From positions 19,158,001-19,222,000 of the forward strand of contig OY992835.1 in NCBI GenBank assembly GCA_963921425.1: DNA of 64,000 nt, written 5' to 3'. Position 1 is the first letter of the stretch. Every line of letters begins with the position of its first letter. Below are positions 25,100-36,215 of the stretch, one piece after another. The position numbers and the translations under genes are program-made. The notes beneath the pieces were generated by a model. The model had not been told where the DNA came from. It made no database searches and saw nothing but the letters and a program-made list of their open reading frames with translations. The DNA is from Dryas octopetala (lineage: Eukaryota > Streptophyta > Magnoliopsida > Rosales > Rosaceae).

Positions 25100-25990
25100 A
25101 AAAGCGGATAAACTAAAGTGCTCATCAACAAGTGCGATCGTGCGATAAACTGACAAACTAAAGTGTTTAGTAATAAGTGCGACGTGCGAAAAACTAAAGT
25201 ACTTAAAATAAGTACGAACTAAAGTACTTAAAAATAAGTATAAACGTGCGATGTTTGCACCTAAAACGGTATGTATAAATTAATAAAAGCATATTTTAAA
25301 CCGACAAATTAAAATACTCAGCAATAAGTGTGAACATGTGACAAATCGACAAATTAAAGTGTTTAAAAATAAGTGTGAACGTGCGATAAATTGACAAATT
25401 AAAGTGTTTAAAAACAAGTGTGAACATGCGACGTTTGCACCTAAAATGGTACGTATAAATCAATGAAAGCATATTCAAAACCGACAAACTAAAGTGCTCA
25501 ACAATAAATGCAAACGTGCAACAAACTACATACTTAGAAATAAGTGCAAACGTGCGATGTTTGCACATAAAACGGTATGTATAAACCGATAAAAACATAT
25601 TCCAAATCGACAAACTAAAGTGCTCAACAATACATGCGAACGTGCGACAAACTACAATGCTTAGAAACAAGTGCAAATGTACGATGTTTGCACTTAAAAC
25701 GGTATGTATAAACCAATAAAAGTATATTCTAAACAGACAAACTAAAGTGCTCAACAATACATGCGAACGTGCGACAAACTACAATGCTTAGAAACAAGTG
25801 CGAATGTGTGATGTTTGCACTTAAAACGGTATGTATAAACCAATAAAAGTATATTCTAAACAGACAAACTAAAGTGCTGAGCAATAAATGTGAACATGCA
25901 ACAAACCGACAAACTAGAGTACTTAGAAATAAGTGCAAACGTACAACGTTTGCACCTAAAACGGTGTGTATAAACCAATAAAAGCATATT
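25100..25990. repeat. Tandem repeat array, ~126-135 bp monomers
   Basis: A marker phrase GTTTGCACCTAAAACGGT (or close variant) recurs; the GTTTGCAC part ends at 25260, 25440, 25566, 25693, 25820 and 25955. Spacings are 180, 126, 127, 127 and 135 bp. Each monomer also holds about two copies of a ~45 bp subunit around ACTAAAGTGCTCAACAATAA and AACGTGCGA. The 180 bp first interval fits one extra subunit. The five or so later copies are much more alike than the first. Minus-strand frames of 110-153 codons here are repeat artefacts. Confidence 0.88.
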
Positions 25991-26488
25991 TCAAACATTA
26001 TGACAATTATAAACAGGCAATGAATATTTTTAACTCCGATGATAGAAGTATTTAACCCCAATGTGGATTGGTGGAGGCTATGGATAAAGAGGCCAAAAAC
26101 CTTGATTTTATATCCCTGTTATAATCAATTGGCTTTGATACCATGAACAAATTAAAAATTAATTAATCAATCAATCTCAACTTGAACTTTATAGAAGCAG
26201 CTATCCTTTTTTTTTTTTCTTTTTTTTTCTCCTTCTCCTTCTCCTTCCTAATGAGCTAGTCTGGTTAATTGATACACTTGGATTTGTAGGCTGCATCAAG
26301 AACGAAATATAATATTTGTCAATCACATGTAATTTCAGATGTCCCTATAGCCTATATAGCCAATGCCCTATATAATAGCTAGATATCATAGGATTTGTAG
26401 CCAGGATGATATAATCATATGGGTTATCACATTATGATAGTTTATTTACCTAACTAGTTGATTTCCCTTAATTCTAGCATATTGTGGG

Positions 26489-27083
26489 GAACAATACTTG
26501 GGTTACCCTTTGGGGTACCTAAAGGTCACCCCACCTCCCCAAATTATGATTTCGGCAATGTCGGTGCATAATCGAAACCGTTCAATTTTAAGATAACATA
26601 TTAAAGATCATCTCTACAAAAAATCAAATCAATCGGAAATCGTTTGGTTATATAACTACTGTCAATTAAATATAAAAAATCAACAGTTTGGTAAAAAAAT
26701 CATTCTTTAATTGAAAATTGTTGATTTTTTCTATTTAATTAACAACAGTTATATAACCAAACGATTTCCGATTGATTTGATTTTTTTGCAGAGATGATCT
26801 TTAATATGTTATTTAAAAATTGAACAGTTCCGATTATGCGCCAACATTACCAAAATCATGATTTGAGGGGGGTGGGATGACCCAAATATTGGAGAAATTA
26901 TTATGTATAACCGCTATATTGACACGTGGTATAACCAGTTTATTTGTTATAATATGAGTGGATGTTATTAATACTATACCCTACTAATATAAACACATCG
27001 TCCAATAATACCATTACACGTGGATTGGTTATACCACGTGACGGTATATCGGTTATACCCTATAATTTTTCCAAGTATTGTTC
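26489..27083. mobile_element. Fold-back (long inverted repeat) element, interrupted
   Basis: Two arms of ~170-200 bp are inverted copies meeting near 26700. The left arm runs from GAACAATACTTGG through a CCCCACCTCCCC segment and the AATCGGAAATCGTTTGG phrase; the right arm is its complement. The last bases of the right arm (CCAAGTATTGTTC, ending 27083) are cut off from the rest by a 178 bp MITE. No protein coding. Organisation fits a non-autonomous Mutator-like element. Confidence 0.8.
26893..27070. mobile_element. MITE, copy 2, inserted in fold-back element
   Basis: Aligns end to end with 9681-9861. ~20 bp imperfect terminal inverted repeats (AGAAATTATTATGTATAACC and its inverse). It is flanked by near-identical CCAAATATT and CCAAGTATT, a 9 bp target duplication with one change, inside the right arm of the 26489-27083 element. 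It therefore inserted after that element. Confidence 0.82.
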
Positions 27084-27923
27084 TGTTGTGGGTATCCTAT
27101 GATATGGTTATAGATTTCACAGTTTCAGTCTTTCAAGTTTCAACTAGCTAGGGTGACAGAAAAAATTAACCCTTAATTTAACATAGATCATAATGCTAAA
27201 GTGATCTTCTACATTTGTCCTTAATGAGAACTGTTAAAATGAAATTTTATGAGATCACATCAAGTAATACAAGTGAAACTGTATATGTGGGAGGGATGAG
27301 GCAAGAGTAGGGATCTTATGTTCAAATGCTATTGGAAAAACAATTTAAAAACGAATAACAAAATCGCCAAGTTGAAGGTTTCTGAAAAAGAAAAAAATCT
27401 GCCATTTTGTGATTTATACCCAGAATTTTCTTGGCCAACAAAATGAAGTCAATGGAATAATGAAGTTGGAGCAAAAAAAAACCAAGGAGAATATATACCC
27501 CAAGATGGGTGGAAAGGTCATAGAAGAATGAAGTAAAACGAAATGGGAAAGCTCAAATTTTGTGCAAGTTTATTGGTCTTCTTTATATATAGTATCACCA
27601 TTTGTCACACACTTCAGCAAGCATCAAAATTGAAAGGGACCAAGTTTAGATCATAATTCATAAAGAACAAGATTTGAGGGATTTTTTTTGAGTCCTGTAG
27701 GTGTGTGTAAATCATACTGTAAGAAAGTTACCTCTTTTGTTAATTTTCGTCAGAGTAGAACATTATAGTGATTTCAACCACAAATGTGGGGTAGAGTCCA
27801 TATCCTCATACTATGACGTTTAGGCTTTTAATTTAATAACTATTAATGAAAAATTACATGATGTGGTTCTAGACATAAACGCACACGTACGACGTACTAT
27901 AGGCAAAGCATCTATTTCAATAT

Positions 27924-28110
27924 GAATAATGTTATATTTACTACATTCTTATATCACATTTTTATATCATCTCATGTGTCATTATTTTATTGCACAGAGT
28001 TTTTTTTTTTTTTTTGAGTTTTTATTTTTTATTTTTTAGTGTCCAATGTATAAATGTCATGTAAGTTGGCATATAAGGTGGTATAAAATTATGGTATAAA
28101 AATGTGGGAT
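27924..28110. mobile_element. MITE-like repeat, second family, copy 1
   Basis: Shares the order AATAATG, a TTACATT-like phrase, ATGTGTCATTA and TTTATTG with 46425-46600. The left end and the right end (near 28108) are rough inverse copies with CCACATTTTTATA-like cores. Ends are approximate. Confidence 0.55.
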
Positions 28111-28278
28111 ATCTAGCCTTTTCTATTTCAATATACTCCAAGTCAATCAATTTATGATGTAGGGGTTGGTTCATATAAAATCTTGAATGAATGATACAAG
28201 CCATGCCATTCGAATACGTGGGCCGAGTTTGATTGAGTGGTGTTTTACCAACTTTATATATATATATATATATATACA

Positions 28279-28662
28279 TAGAGTTTTAAGTTTGAGATTT
28301 CACATTTAGACTTATTTGTATAATTTTTCATGAAACTTACTCTATATTGTACTTTGATAATTCGAATTGTCTATTTTTTTTGTCTCAAGTGAAAGATTGT
28401 GCTTACAAAAAATTAGGTTAATCAGAAACTATTTGACCGTTAATTAAATGATCACCATTTTAACTGTTTATCGAAAATATTTTGTTCGTTTATTTATTTG
28501 ATTAAAATTTGATAGTTTAATGGTTTCCAATTTGCTTAATTTTTTATAGAAATAATCTAATTAAATAATAAAAAATTTGAATCGTTGAAATATAATATAG
28601 AGTAGATCTATATTAAAATTCCATAAATAAGCCTAAATATAAAATCTCATACCGCACCCTAT
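28279..28662. mobile_element. Degraded fold-back element
   Basis: The left arm (from TAGAGTTTTAAG) and right arm (ending near CCGCACCCTA) are diverged inverse copies, sharing a TTTAG(A/G)CTTATTT phrase. The internal A/T-rich part also folds back around 28500. A (TA)n tract borders each side. Older than the other fold-backs, judging by divergence. Confidence 0.6.
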
Positions 28663-29094
28663 ATATATATTGTCATATAACAATTAAGGTAGTTGGTAGG
28701 TTGCCATGCACTCTCTCCTAGGCTACTTATTTGTTAAGTTAAGTAGTTAATTTTGAACTACGGCCAACATGCTTTGACTATGGCCAACATGCTTTGACTA
28801 TGGCCATGTTTGATAAGTGCAATTGTGCAAAGAGTCCATTAATTATAAGGTACTAACAAAATAAAATATTAACTAAAACTACTCAATCTATTTTTATTAA
28901 CTTGCGGACACTATCTACCAGCCAAAAAAATAATATGCGGACACCTTCCAAAAGAAACGCATCACAACAAAATCAACTACACAAACAGCCCAAAACTGAT
29001 CTTCTTCTTTTCTTTGCCAAATCGATCTCTTTCTTCAACTTTACCAAATCGACAATTGTTCATCTTCACTCACAAGCATCGTTCTGCAACTCCA
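28663..29094. other. Intergenic, AT-rich
   Basis: No gene seen. A short direct repeat (about 19 bp, containing GGCCAACATGCTTTGACTA) occurs twice in tandem at about 28761-28800. Confidence 0.45.
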
Positions 29095-29525
29095 AAAAAA
29101 CTGCAGTTTCAGTTCACAAACTGCTTTCAGTTCACTTTGCAGTTTCAGAAACTGCAGTTTCACTTGTAGTTAGTAATTGCAACTGCAAGCCTGCAGCTCC
29201 AATAAACTGCAGTTTCATTTACACTGCAACTGCAAGCTTGCAACTCAAATAAACTGCAGTTTCAGTTCATTTGCAATTTATGAAACTGCAGTTGCAACTC
29301 AAATAAACTGCAGTTTCTGAAACTGCAACTGCAAGTCCACAACTCCAGTAAACTGCAGTTTCAACTCTAATAAATTGCAGTTTCTGCAGTTTCAGTTCAC
29401 TTACAGTTCCAGAAACTGCAGTTTCTGCAGTTTCAATTCACAAACTGCAGAAAGTTCACTGTAAAACTGCAATTTTTTATGCAGTTCTAGAAACTGCAGA
29501 AAACTGCAGTTTCAGAAACTGAACT
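29095..29525. repeat. CTGCAG palindrome cluster
   Basis: About 430 bp packed with the self-complementary core AACTGCAGTT, often extended to GAAACTGCAGTTTC, separated by 10-30 bp of variable spacer. More than a dozen copies or near-copies are visible. Because each core is its own reverse complement, both strands can fold into many small hairpins. It directly abuts the RBM22-like fragment. I do not recognise the family. Confidence 0.85.
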
Positions 29526-29536
29526 AAACAAAAAAA

Positions 29537-29704
29537 TCAAGAACCTAAACATAAATCGGCGAAAGGGCTCGTGCAGATCTTGCACTCCTTGCCGTAATCG
29601 GTGAAGGGGCTCGTGCAGATCTTGCACTCCTTGTCGTAATCGGCGCGCGTCAAGCCGACGTAGGGGTTGTCGCCGAGGCACGACTCGCTGATCAGGAAGT
29701 CTGA
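29537..29704 (-). pseudogene. Fragment of RBM22/CWC2-type splicing factor (zinc-ribbon region), with internal duplication
   Basis: Read on the minus strand, the frame gives SDFLISESCLGDNPYVGLTR and then ADYDKECKICTSPFT, which is the N-terminal Cys-rich region of plant RBM22-type (C3H zinc finger/RRM) pre-mRNA splicing factors. The last 14 residues are then repeated as DYGKECKICTSPFA, a 42 bp tandem duplication, and the frame stops soon after. Only this short piece is present: the CCCH finger and RRM are missing. The DNA is GC-rich, unlike its AT-rich surroundings, consistent with capture of exon DNA from elsewhere. A longer overlapping frame (29852-29487) is in a different register and is not the source protein. 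Confidence 0.8.
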
Positions 29705-29852
29705 GCTCTCGATCTTGCGACGTCGTCCAGATCGAGCTCTCTTCTCTCTCTCTTCGCGACTTCTCAGACTTCTCTTTCTCTCGGATTGGAAAACCAGCTA
29801 GCTTATAACCACAGCCGTATGGAAAACCAGCTACCTTAAACTTTGCGCTCAA

Positions 29853-30718
29853 TCATCTTCGTCGGAGATCAATGAAGAAGATGGATGAGTTTGGGTGTGG
29901 CTGTGGCTGTGGTTGAGTTTGGATGTGAGTGTGGGTGTGTGAATGCAAGTCTGTGTGAGCTATAGTCTGAATAGAGTGTACATGCGGGTACAATAATGAT
30001 ACCAACTCAAAGTGACCTGATTGTTAATAAAATTAACCTAATTGTTATATATTAACAATAATGGTATTAGAAGTTAAAAACCATAGCAAAGATGTAGTAA
30101 TGAGTAATTATTTCTTGTGCAAATATGAATTAGAATGGTAGGTTTCTCATTCTTATGTGTAACCAAAATTTACTAAATGGAGATTTGCATTTCAGAAGAA
30201 AGAGTTTCCCGTTTCCCATTTCCCATTTCCCATTTCCCATTTCCCATTTCCATGCCCTTTTTTTTAACTTTATAAAATTATATCAATCTTATATTTATAC
30301 TTGGAAGAAATTTTTCGTCTAATGTTTCCAAACACTGGAATGAAAAATGAAAACATTGTATTTCATAAATTTTTTATAATCATTGAAACGAAAATAGACA
30401 TGAAATTCTTGAAATATCATTTCGGAACAAAAGTGATGCATTCCATGAATTTCTTACCAGAAATAACCCCGAAAATGCTCATGAGCAAAACCCCCAAGTT
30501 CAAAGGTCATTTAAAAGCTTGATCTTATGAGTAATATGAGAGAATACATTTTTATATTTGCTTTGCTTCATGCACAATTTTGTGAGGTTTATATAATCTC
30601 CATATACAATACAACTATACAAGAGAATTGGAAAGAAAAAAAAAGTTAAGTTGTATAGCATCTTTCTAAATATAAATGACAAAAGTTTAGTGTTAAATAA
30701 ACAAGATAAAATAAAAAG
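29853..30718. repeat. Intergenic with a 7-bp TTTCCCA minisatellite
   Basis: No gene. About seven tandem copies of TTTCCCA lie at 30205-30252. The unit has the length of the plant telomere repeat but not its sequence. GTGTGGCT/GTGGGTGTG low-complexity DNA lies at 29890-29945. Confidence 0.7.
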
Positions 30719-31212
30719 GCTTATTCACACCATTGCCCCTTGTAAGATACACTTTTTTTATTTTGCCCCCTGAAACTTAAATCCTCTCAGTTTGCCACCT
30801 GAACTTCACACAGTTATTGCAAAAGACCCTATGCCGTTAACTTTGTAAATTTTTCTGTTAAAAAAGTTGACGTAGCACCTATATGGCATGGGTGATACCC
30901 TTTTCTAATTATGTAAGATCCATGTGGACAAAAAAAATTATAAAAAATTGACATGGATCTTATTATTTTTTAGTTTAAAAATTATTTTTTATTATTTTTT
31001 TGTCCACATAGATCTTACATTACTAAAAAAGGGTCTCACTCATACCATATAGTTGCCATATCAACTATTTTAACGGAAAAATTGACAAAGTTGATAACAT
31101 AGGGTCTTTTGTAATAATTGTGTGAAGTTCATGTGGTAAATTGAGAGGATTTAAGTTTCAGGGAGCAAAGTGAAAAAAAATGTATTTTACAAAGACAATG
31201 GTGTAAATAAGC
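30719..31212. mobile_element. Mutator-like MITE with target duplication
   Basis: Element of 494 bp whose two halves are near-inverse copies (arms ~220 bp, meeting near 30960). It starts GGCTTATTCACACCATTG. It is flanked by identical AAAATAAAAA on both sides (30709-30718 and 31213-31222), a 9-10 bp duplication. The GGCTTATT end and an internal GCCCCCTGAA phrase are shared with the element at 52512-53746. No coding. Confidence 0.83.
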
Positions 31213-31671
31213 AAAATAAAAATGAGTACATTCTTTATGTTTTCCACTTTGGGTCAACATGTGGCACAGTAAGACGCATTAACATATGCACATATATTAT
31301 AGTACGCTTGAATCTAAATCAAGCTAAGAATGAGTTATTGGTGGGAGTGTGTGACACAAAAGAAAATTCAAAGATTGGAAAAACAATTAAACAAAGAGAG
31401 CCTGAAGCATGAAGTGGCTACTTCTCAGAACTTTCCTGGTGTGGTTTGCATAAATTGTTTGTCTTGAAACTCTTTGCCGGGTGCCGGCATCCAACGCCAT
31501 CCCCTCTCGTCTCTTTGACTCACTCTTCCTCTCCCTTTCTTCTTCTTCTCTCTTACATTTTTATTGATTTGAAGTATTGAACTCTCTTCAAATCAGAGCA
31601 ACCAAAGCGGCCAAGTTGCCAAGTAGGACCCAAACTGGTGGTGGGCTCCACTCCCCACGCTCACCCACTTT

Positions 31672-31722
<51 letters not shown>

Positions 31723-32377
31723 AGAGGCTGAGACTGAGAAGAAGTTGATCCAGGGGATCATAATCCAGTCCATTTTGCTTTCTGGGTCAGAGGTAATTCC
31801 CTTGTCTTTCTCAGTATCTGTGAATTGAATCGAATTGAATTGATCTATTCTCCGTGTCTGTTTTGGTAATGTTGTATTTGTCACTAAAAGTGAGCTCTTT
31901 TGAAGTCGGTTGCTGGTGATTGGATGTTTTGGCTGATCTATAAGTAGCTAGCTTGCATTTTATGGCACAGGAACTTTATTTATTTCAACTTCCAAACAGT
32001 GTCTAATATTACTGAGCTATATTTTATATGTGAAAGAAATGAAGGAAACTGGTTTGCTTGCATTCACTCATTTTAGCTACTCTATATTACATCCCATAAC
32101 TCTTAAAAGCCATTAAAGTTTGTTCCTTTAATTAGAAATGTTCTCTTATAGGGTCGCCATACATCACTGGTGTTTGCAAATTTATTTTCTGACTTTCCAA
32201 TAAGTGCCCACGGTTGAATGATTTAAGTATTAATATGAGTGATTGCTGTGGTTGTCTGAGCTACTTTGCCAAATGGGTAAAACAATCTTATATTTTTGTG
32301 AGAATAGGGTCCAGTTTTGGTGTAATGGGATTTCTGTGTTGTCCCCTCCTTAATTGGTTGATAATTTGTACGTGCAG
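31213..32377 (+). promoter_or_regulatory. Promoter, (CT)21 and 5' UTR intron of CAX copy 1
   Basis: The 5' region includes a (CT)n tract at 31680-31721, then a likely non-coding exon ending at GGGTCAGAG followed by a GTAATT donor near 31792. The matching acceptor is the CAG directly before the ATG at 32378, giving a ~586 bp leader intron. A segment around 31416-31442 (TACTTCTCAGAACTTTCCTG) recurs near 37062 upstream of copy 2 and marks the left side of the tandem duplication. Confidence 0.6.
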
Positions 32378-35300
32378 ATGGGATCCATAGATGAAAAGAT
32401 AGACCTAGAATCTGATGAGGAGATCCCTTTTAGCTCATCAGCAGCCACCAGTAAAGTAGAGGCCTTGGATTTTGAGATGTGTCATTTGCGTTCAAAGGCA
32501 GATGTGGCACAGTCATGGATTTCAAGGCATATGCGGACAAGAGTTCCAAGGAGTATTTATATTGTCTTAATTAAAGCAAAGATCAACATGTTGCTACCCT
32601 TTGGTCCATTGGCGATTTTGCTACATTATGTTACTGGAAAGCATGTATGAATTGCATCTCTATATCATCTTTGTGATCATTTGTTTTAGTTAGGGGAAGA
32701 ATGCAGTAGGATTTAGGAAGCAGGAAAGTATAGAAGAAAAAATTGTCTTAACTGGAAATGATAACCTTTTGATGTAGCCTTATCTTATGTGGAAAGATGT
32801 TCAAACATGGTTTCTCTTAGACGCATTCTTACTTCAAGATTCAATAATTTGAATTGACGTCACCCCTGTTTTATAATTCATTGACAGTTACTTTGTATAC
32901 GTTAGGGATGGGTCTTCTTCTTCAGCTTATTGGGAATCACACCTTTGGCAGAGCGTCTAGGATATGCCACCGAGTAAGTACCGGTTTGTGAAATTAGATA
33001 TAGCATTAAATTGTCACAACTTTGTCTGAGGCTAACTCTTGAGTTTACCAATTATTTTGGTGCAGGCAGCTCGCTTTCTACACAGGACCAACAGGTACAA
33101 TTAGATTCTTTACTGTGTCTGGTGTTAAGTGACTAGAAAAGCTAGAATGTGGATAGAGATTACTGATAAGGCTGATGCACAACTACCTAATGTTTGAGAT
33201 TATGAGACAGTATAGCAGAAAGGAAGGCAATGGGAATAATTGCTGATTCAATATCTTATACCCTTATGTATTTTGTTGGATTGCAGTTGGGGGTCTTTTG
33301 AACGCCACATTTGGAAATGCAACAGAAATGATTATATCAATTTATGCATTAAAGAATGGAATGATTAGGGTTGTTCAGCAATCTTTATTGGGCTCAATCT
33401 TGTCAAACATGCTCCTAGTGCTCGGATGTGCCTTCTTCACTGGCGGGATCGTTCATTACAAGAAAGTTCAGGTTTTCAACAAGGTAGATCTTCATAATCT
33501 TATTGAATTTGTTCCTGGAGATTTCCCGTACCATTGGCTCTTTGACATTCATGTCATCTTGATGTAATAACAAACATCTAAATGTGGTTACCTTTGTAAC
33601 AGTCAGCTGCTGTCGTGAATTCTGGTTTGCTGTTGATGGCTGTAATGGGGATAATGTTTCCTGCTGTGCTTCATTTTACACACTCAGAGGTGCATTTTGG
33701 GAAGTCAGAGTTGTCTCTTTCAAGATTTAGCAGCTGCGTAATGCTAGTGGCATATGCAAGCTACCTTTTCTTTCAACTTAGAAGTCATCGTAATCTTTAT
33801 AGTCCCATTGAAGAGGTCAGTTAAGTTTGCCCATTTGTTTTACTGGATCTAGCATGTCATTGTTTTTCTATTTGAAATTCTGCATTGTTTATACTTCTTC
33901 TGGTGTAGTTTTTGGTTTTTGGTTTTTTTTTTTTTTTTTTTTTTAAAATTTGACTCAAAATGATGATTTATACATATTTTAAATATTTACCATCTTAGAT
34001 GCTCCATAGGTGCTTTAGTTAATTTGTTTTGATTTTCAAAATTTTGTTCATTATACAGTTGTGTTCTTTGATTCAGTGTTGTGTTGCTATACATCGAAAA
34101 ACATAAAATTAATTCATGGATTGATTAGTTGGGCAACATTGTCTTACCCAAACTGCATTTAGTTGTCTTAATTGTCCTTCTCTTTTGCAATTGTTGCAGG
34201 AGGGAGACAAGAATGAAGATTCTGACGAAGAAGAGGCTCCTGAGATAACTCAATGGGAAGCAATTGGCTGGCTTTCTGTTTTAACTGTGTGGGTGTCCAT
34301 TTTGTCCGGATACCTTGTTGATGCTATCCAGGTAATGTCTATTGGATATACTGGCTCACTGTGCTCTGGATGCAGTTTTTGTAAACTGATGACCCTTTTC
34401 ATGTTGAGTCTGTTGTCAAAGAAATGCATCGGAACTACTTGGTTTTCCAATTTATGTCCAAAATATTGTAACTTTCAAAAGCTCATCAAGCAATTCTGTG
34501 GGTAGATCACCCTTCTCTTGGCCAAAATTTTTAAGTTATGAAATCCAATTTTATTCCACTTATTAGGAGGAAGGCTGTGATAGATCACCCCAAGCGTATG
34601 GGTGTGGCTCCATCTTCCAAACTCACCAATTTAATCATCTCAAGTGGTAGAAGAAATCCAGGAGATGCTAGTGGCAGCTTTGTACAAGTTGCTAGATATT
34701 GTGTAACTATGAGATAGAACCAGTTCCTCTCCTAAAGATAGCCCAGCCACAACTTGACCAGAAAATCATCACATTCATGAAAGTTTAATTTGATATTTTC
34801 TTCTAAATGATGAGATCACCATTCTGACCATGTTAGAACTCTGCAACCAAAGTCCCTGTTCCCTAATTTCAAAGAGCCACTTCAATTGAAACCTTCAAGA
34901 ACTTTTCAATATTCAACTTTTCAAAATTGAACTTTTCATTTCAATTTAATTCTTTACTCCATTCATTTGAACTTTTAGCCTACCCTCTCTTCCTTTAATT
35001 TTCCCTACCCCATAATAAGTATAGGTGGCTTGTTCAACCTTCCATTTGTGTTGAACATAAATTTTGGCATCAGAACTTGTTGTCCTACATCAATTTGTTC
35101 TCAAGCTCTTTGTCCTATGCCAAAATTCATTTTCTGTATTTGACTACGGAGCACATTTCTGATTCTTGGTTTATTGATAATTTGGCCATTTTGTGATATT
35201 ATTTGATAATTTAATATATTTATGGTTTCTCCAGGGAGCATCTGACTCTTTCAACATGCCTGTGGCATTTATCAGTGTCATTCTGCTCCCAATTGTAGGA

Positions 35301-36215
35301 AATGCTGCAGAGCATGCAAGTGCTATCATGTTTGCCATGAAGGATAAGCTTGTGAGTATTTTGAAGATTTGTAAACCTCATTTTAGAGATTTCATTAAGT
35401 TTATTGATTGAATTAATCTTTCCACAGGACATCACACTTGGAGTTGCTATTGGATCATCTACACAAATATCCATGTTCGTGGTAAGGATTGAATTGCTAA
35501 TGATAGAATGTTTTGAACCATCACCAACCTCTATTGCACTTGCTTGTTATAGATTTTCTTGAGTTGATTGCAACATTGATGAAACCGTTTTGTTTTTTTT
35601 TTTCTTAGAATGGAAATAGAAAAGACTGATAATTTTTGTGCTCTTGATAATTGTAGATCCCCTTCTGTGTAGTTGTTGGGTGGATCATGGGAAAGCCAAT
35701 GGACTTGAATTTTCAACTCTTTGAGACTGCTACACTCTTTATCACAGTGCTAGTAGTGGCATTTATGTTGCAGGTTTGTGTGTTACTTGTTTGTCTTGTA
35801 ATTTCATAATCCTAGACCTTTCTCATTTCTTAGTTGCTGTTTTTTTCATCTTGGCTTCATATAAGATTCATTGCCTTTATCTTTGTAGGAGGGGACATCA
35901 AACTACTTTAAAGGCTTGATGCTTATTCTGTGCTATCTCATAGTCGCAGCCAGTTTTTTTGTACACGTTGATCCTTCGGAAGGTGAGTCATAAAAAACTT
36001 ATTATATATTTTTATGTGAAAAAAGGGGGATTCTTTCTTACCCATGGAAATGCCATTTTTGTAAACATGGGCATATACAGGCTTCAGAAATTTATGGATC
36101 TCATTCTGGCTTAATTTGTGACACACCCTGCTTTGGTATTCTATTAACATATATAATTAATTGAACTTGGTCTTAGTTATTTGTTTGTGTGGGCTCTGTT
36201 GCAGATGGTATTTAA
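32378..36215 (+). CDS. CAX2/5: Vacuolar cation/H+ exchanger, CAX2/CAX5 type (copy 1, intact)
   Basis: Eleven exons: 32378-32644, 32906-32973, 33066-33094, 33287-33483, 33603-33815, 34200-34331, 35235-35351, 35428-35481, 35657-35773, 35889-35982, 36205-36215; 1299 nt, 432 aa. Type IB CAX proteins sit in the vacuolar membrane and swap cytosolic Ca2+, Mn2+ or other metals for lumenal H+. The two inverted repeats of the exchanger fold carry intact ion-binding motifs: GNATE (131-135, after GGLLNATF) and GNAAEH (324-329, after ILLPIV). The acidic loop [13 protein letters not shown] separates the two halves. The N-terminus has the usual cytosolic regulatory tail ([10 protein letters not shown]-like) before the first helix [13 protein letters not shown]. 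Length, motifs and splice sites are all normal, so this is the functional copy. The downstream neighbour is its tandem duplicate. Confidence 0.95.

Noticed and set aside
25296-26061. Two minus-strand frames (153 and 110 codons) with repeated FSLS-type phrases
   Set aside because: They are translations of the tandem repeat array and repeat with its period.
29487-29852. 121-codon minus-strand frame over the RBM22 fragment
   Set aside because: Wrong register: the homologous peptide is in another frame of the same strand.
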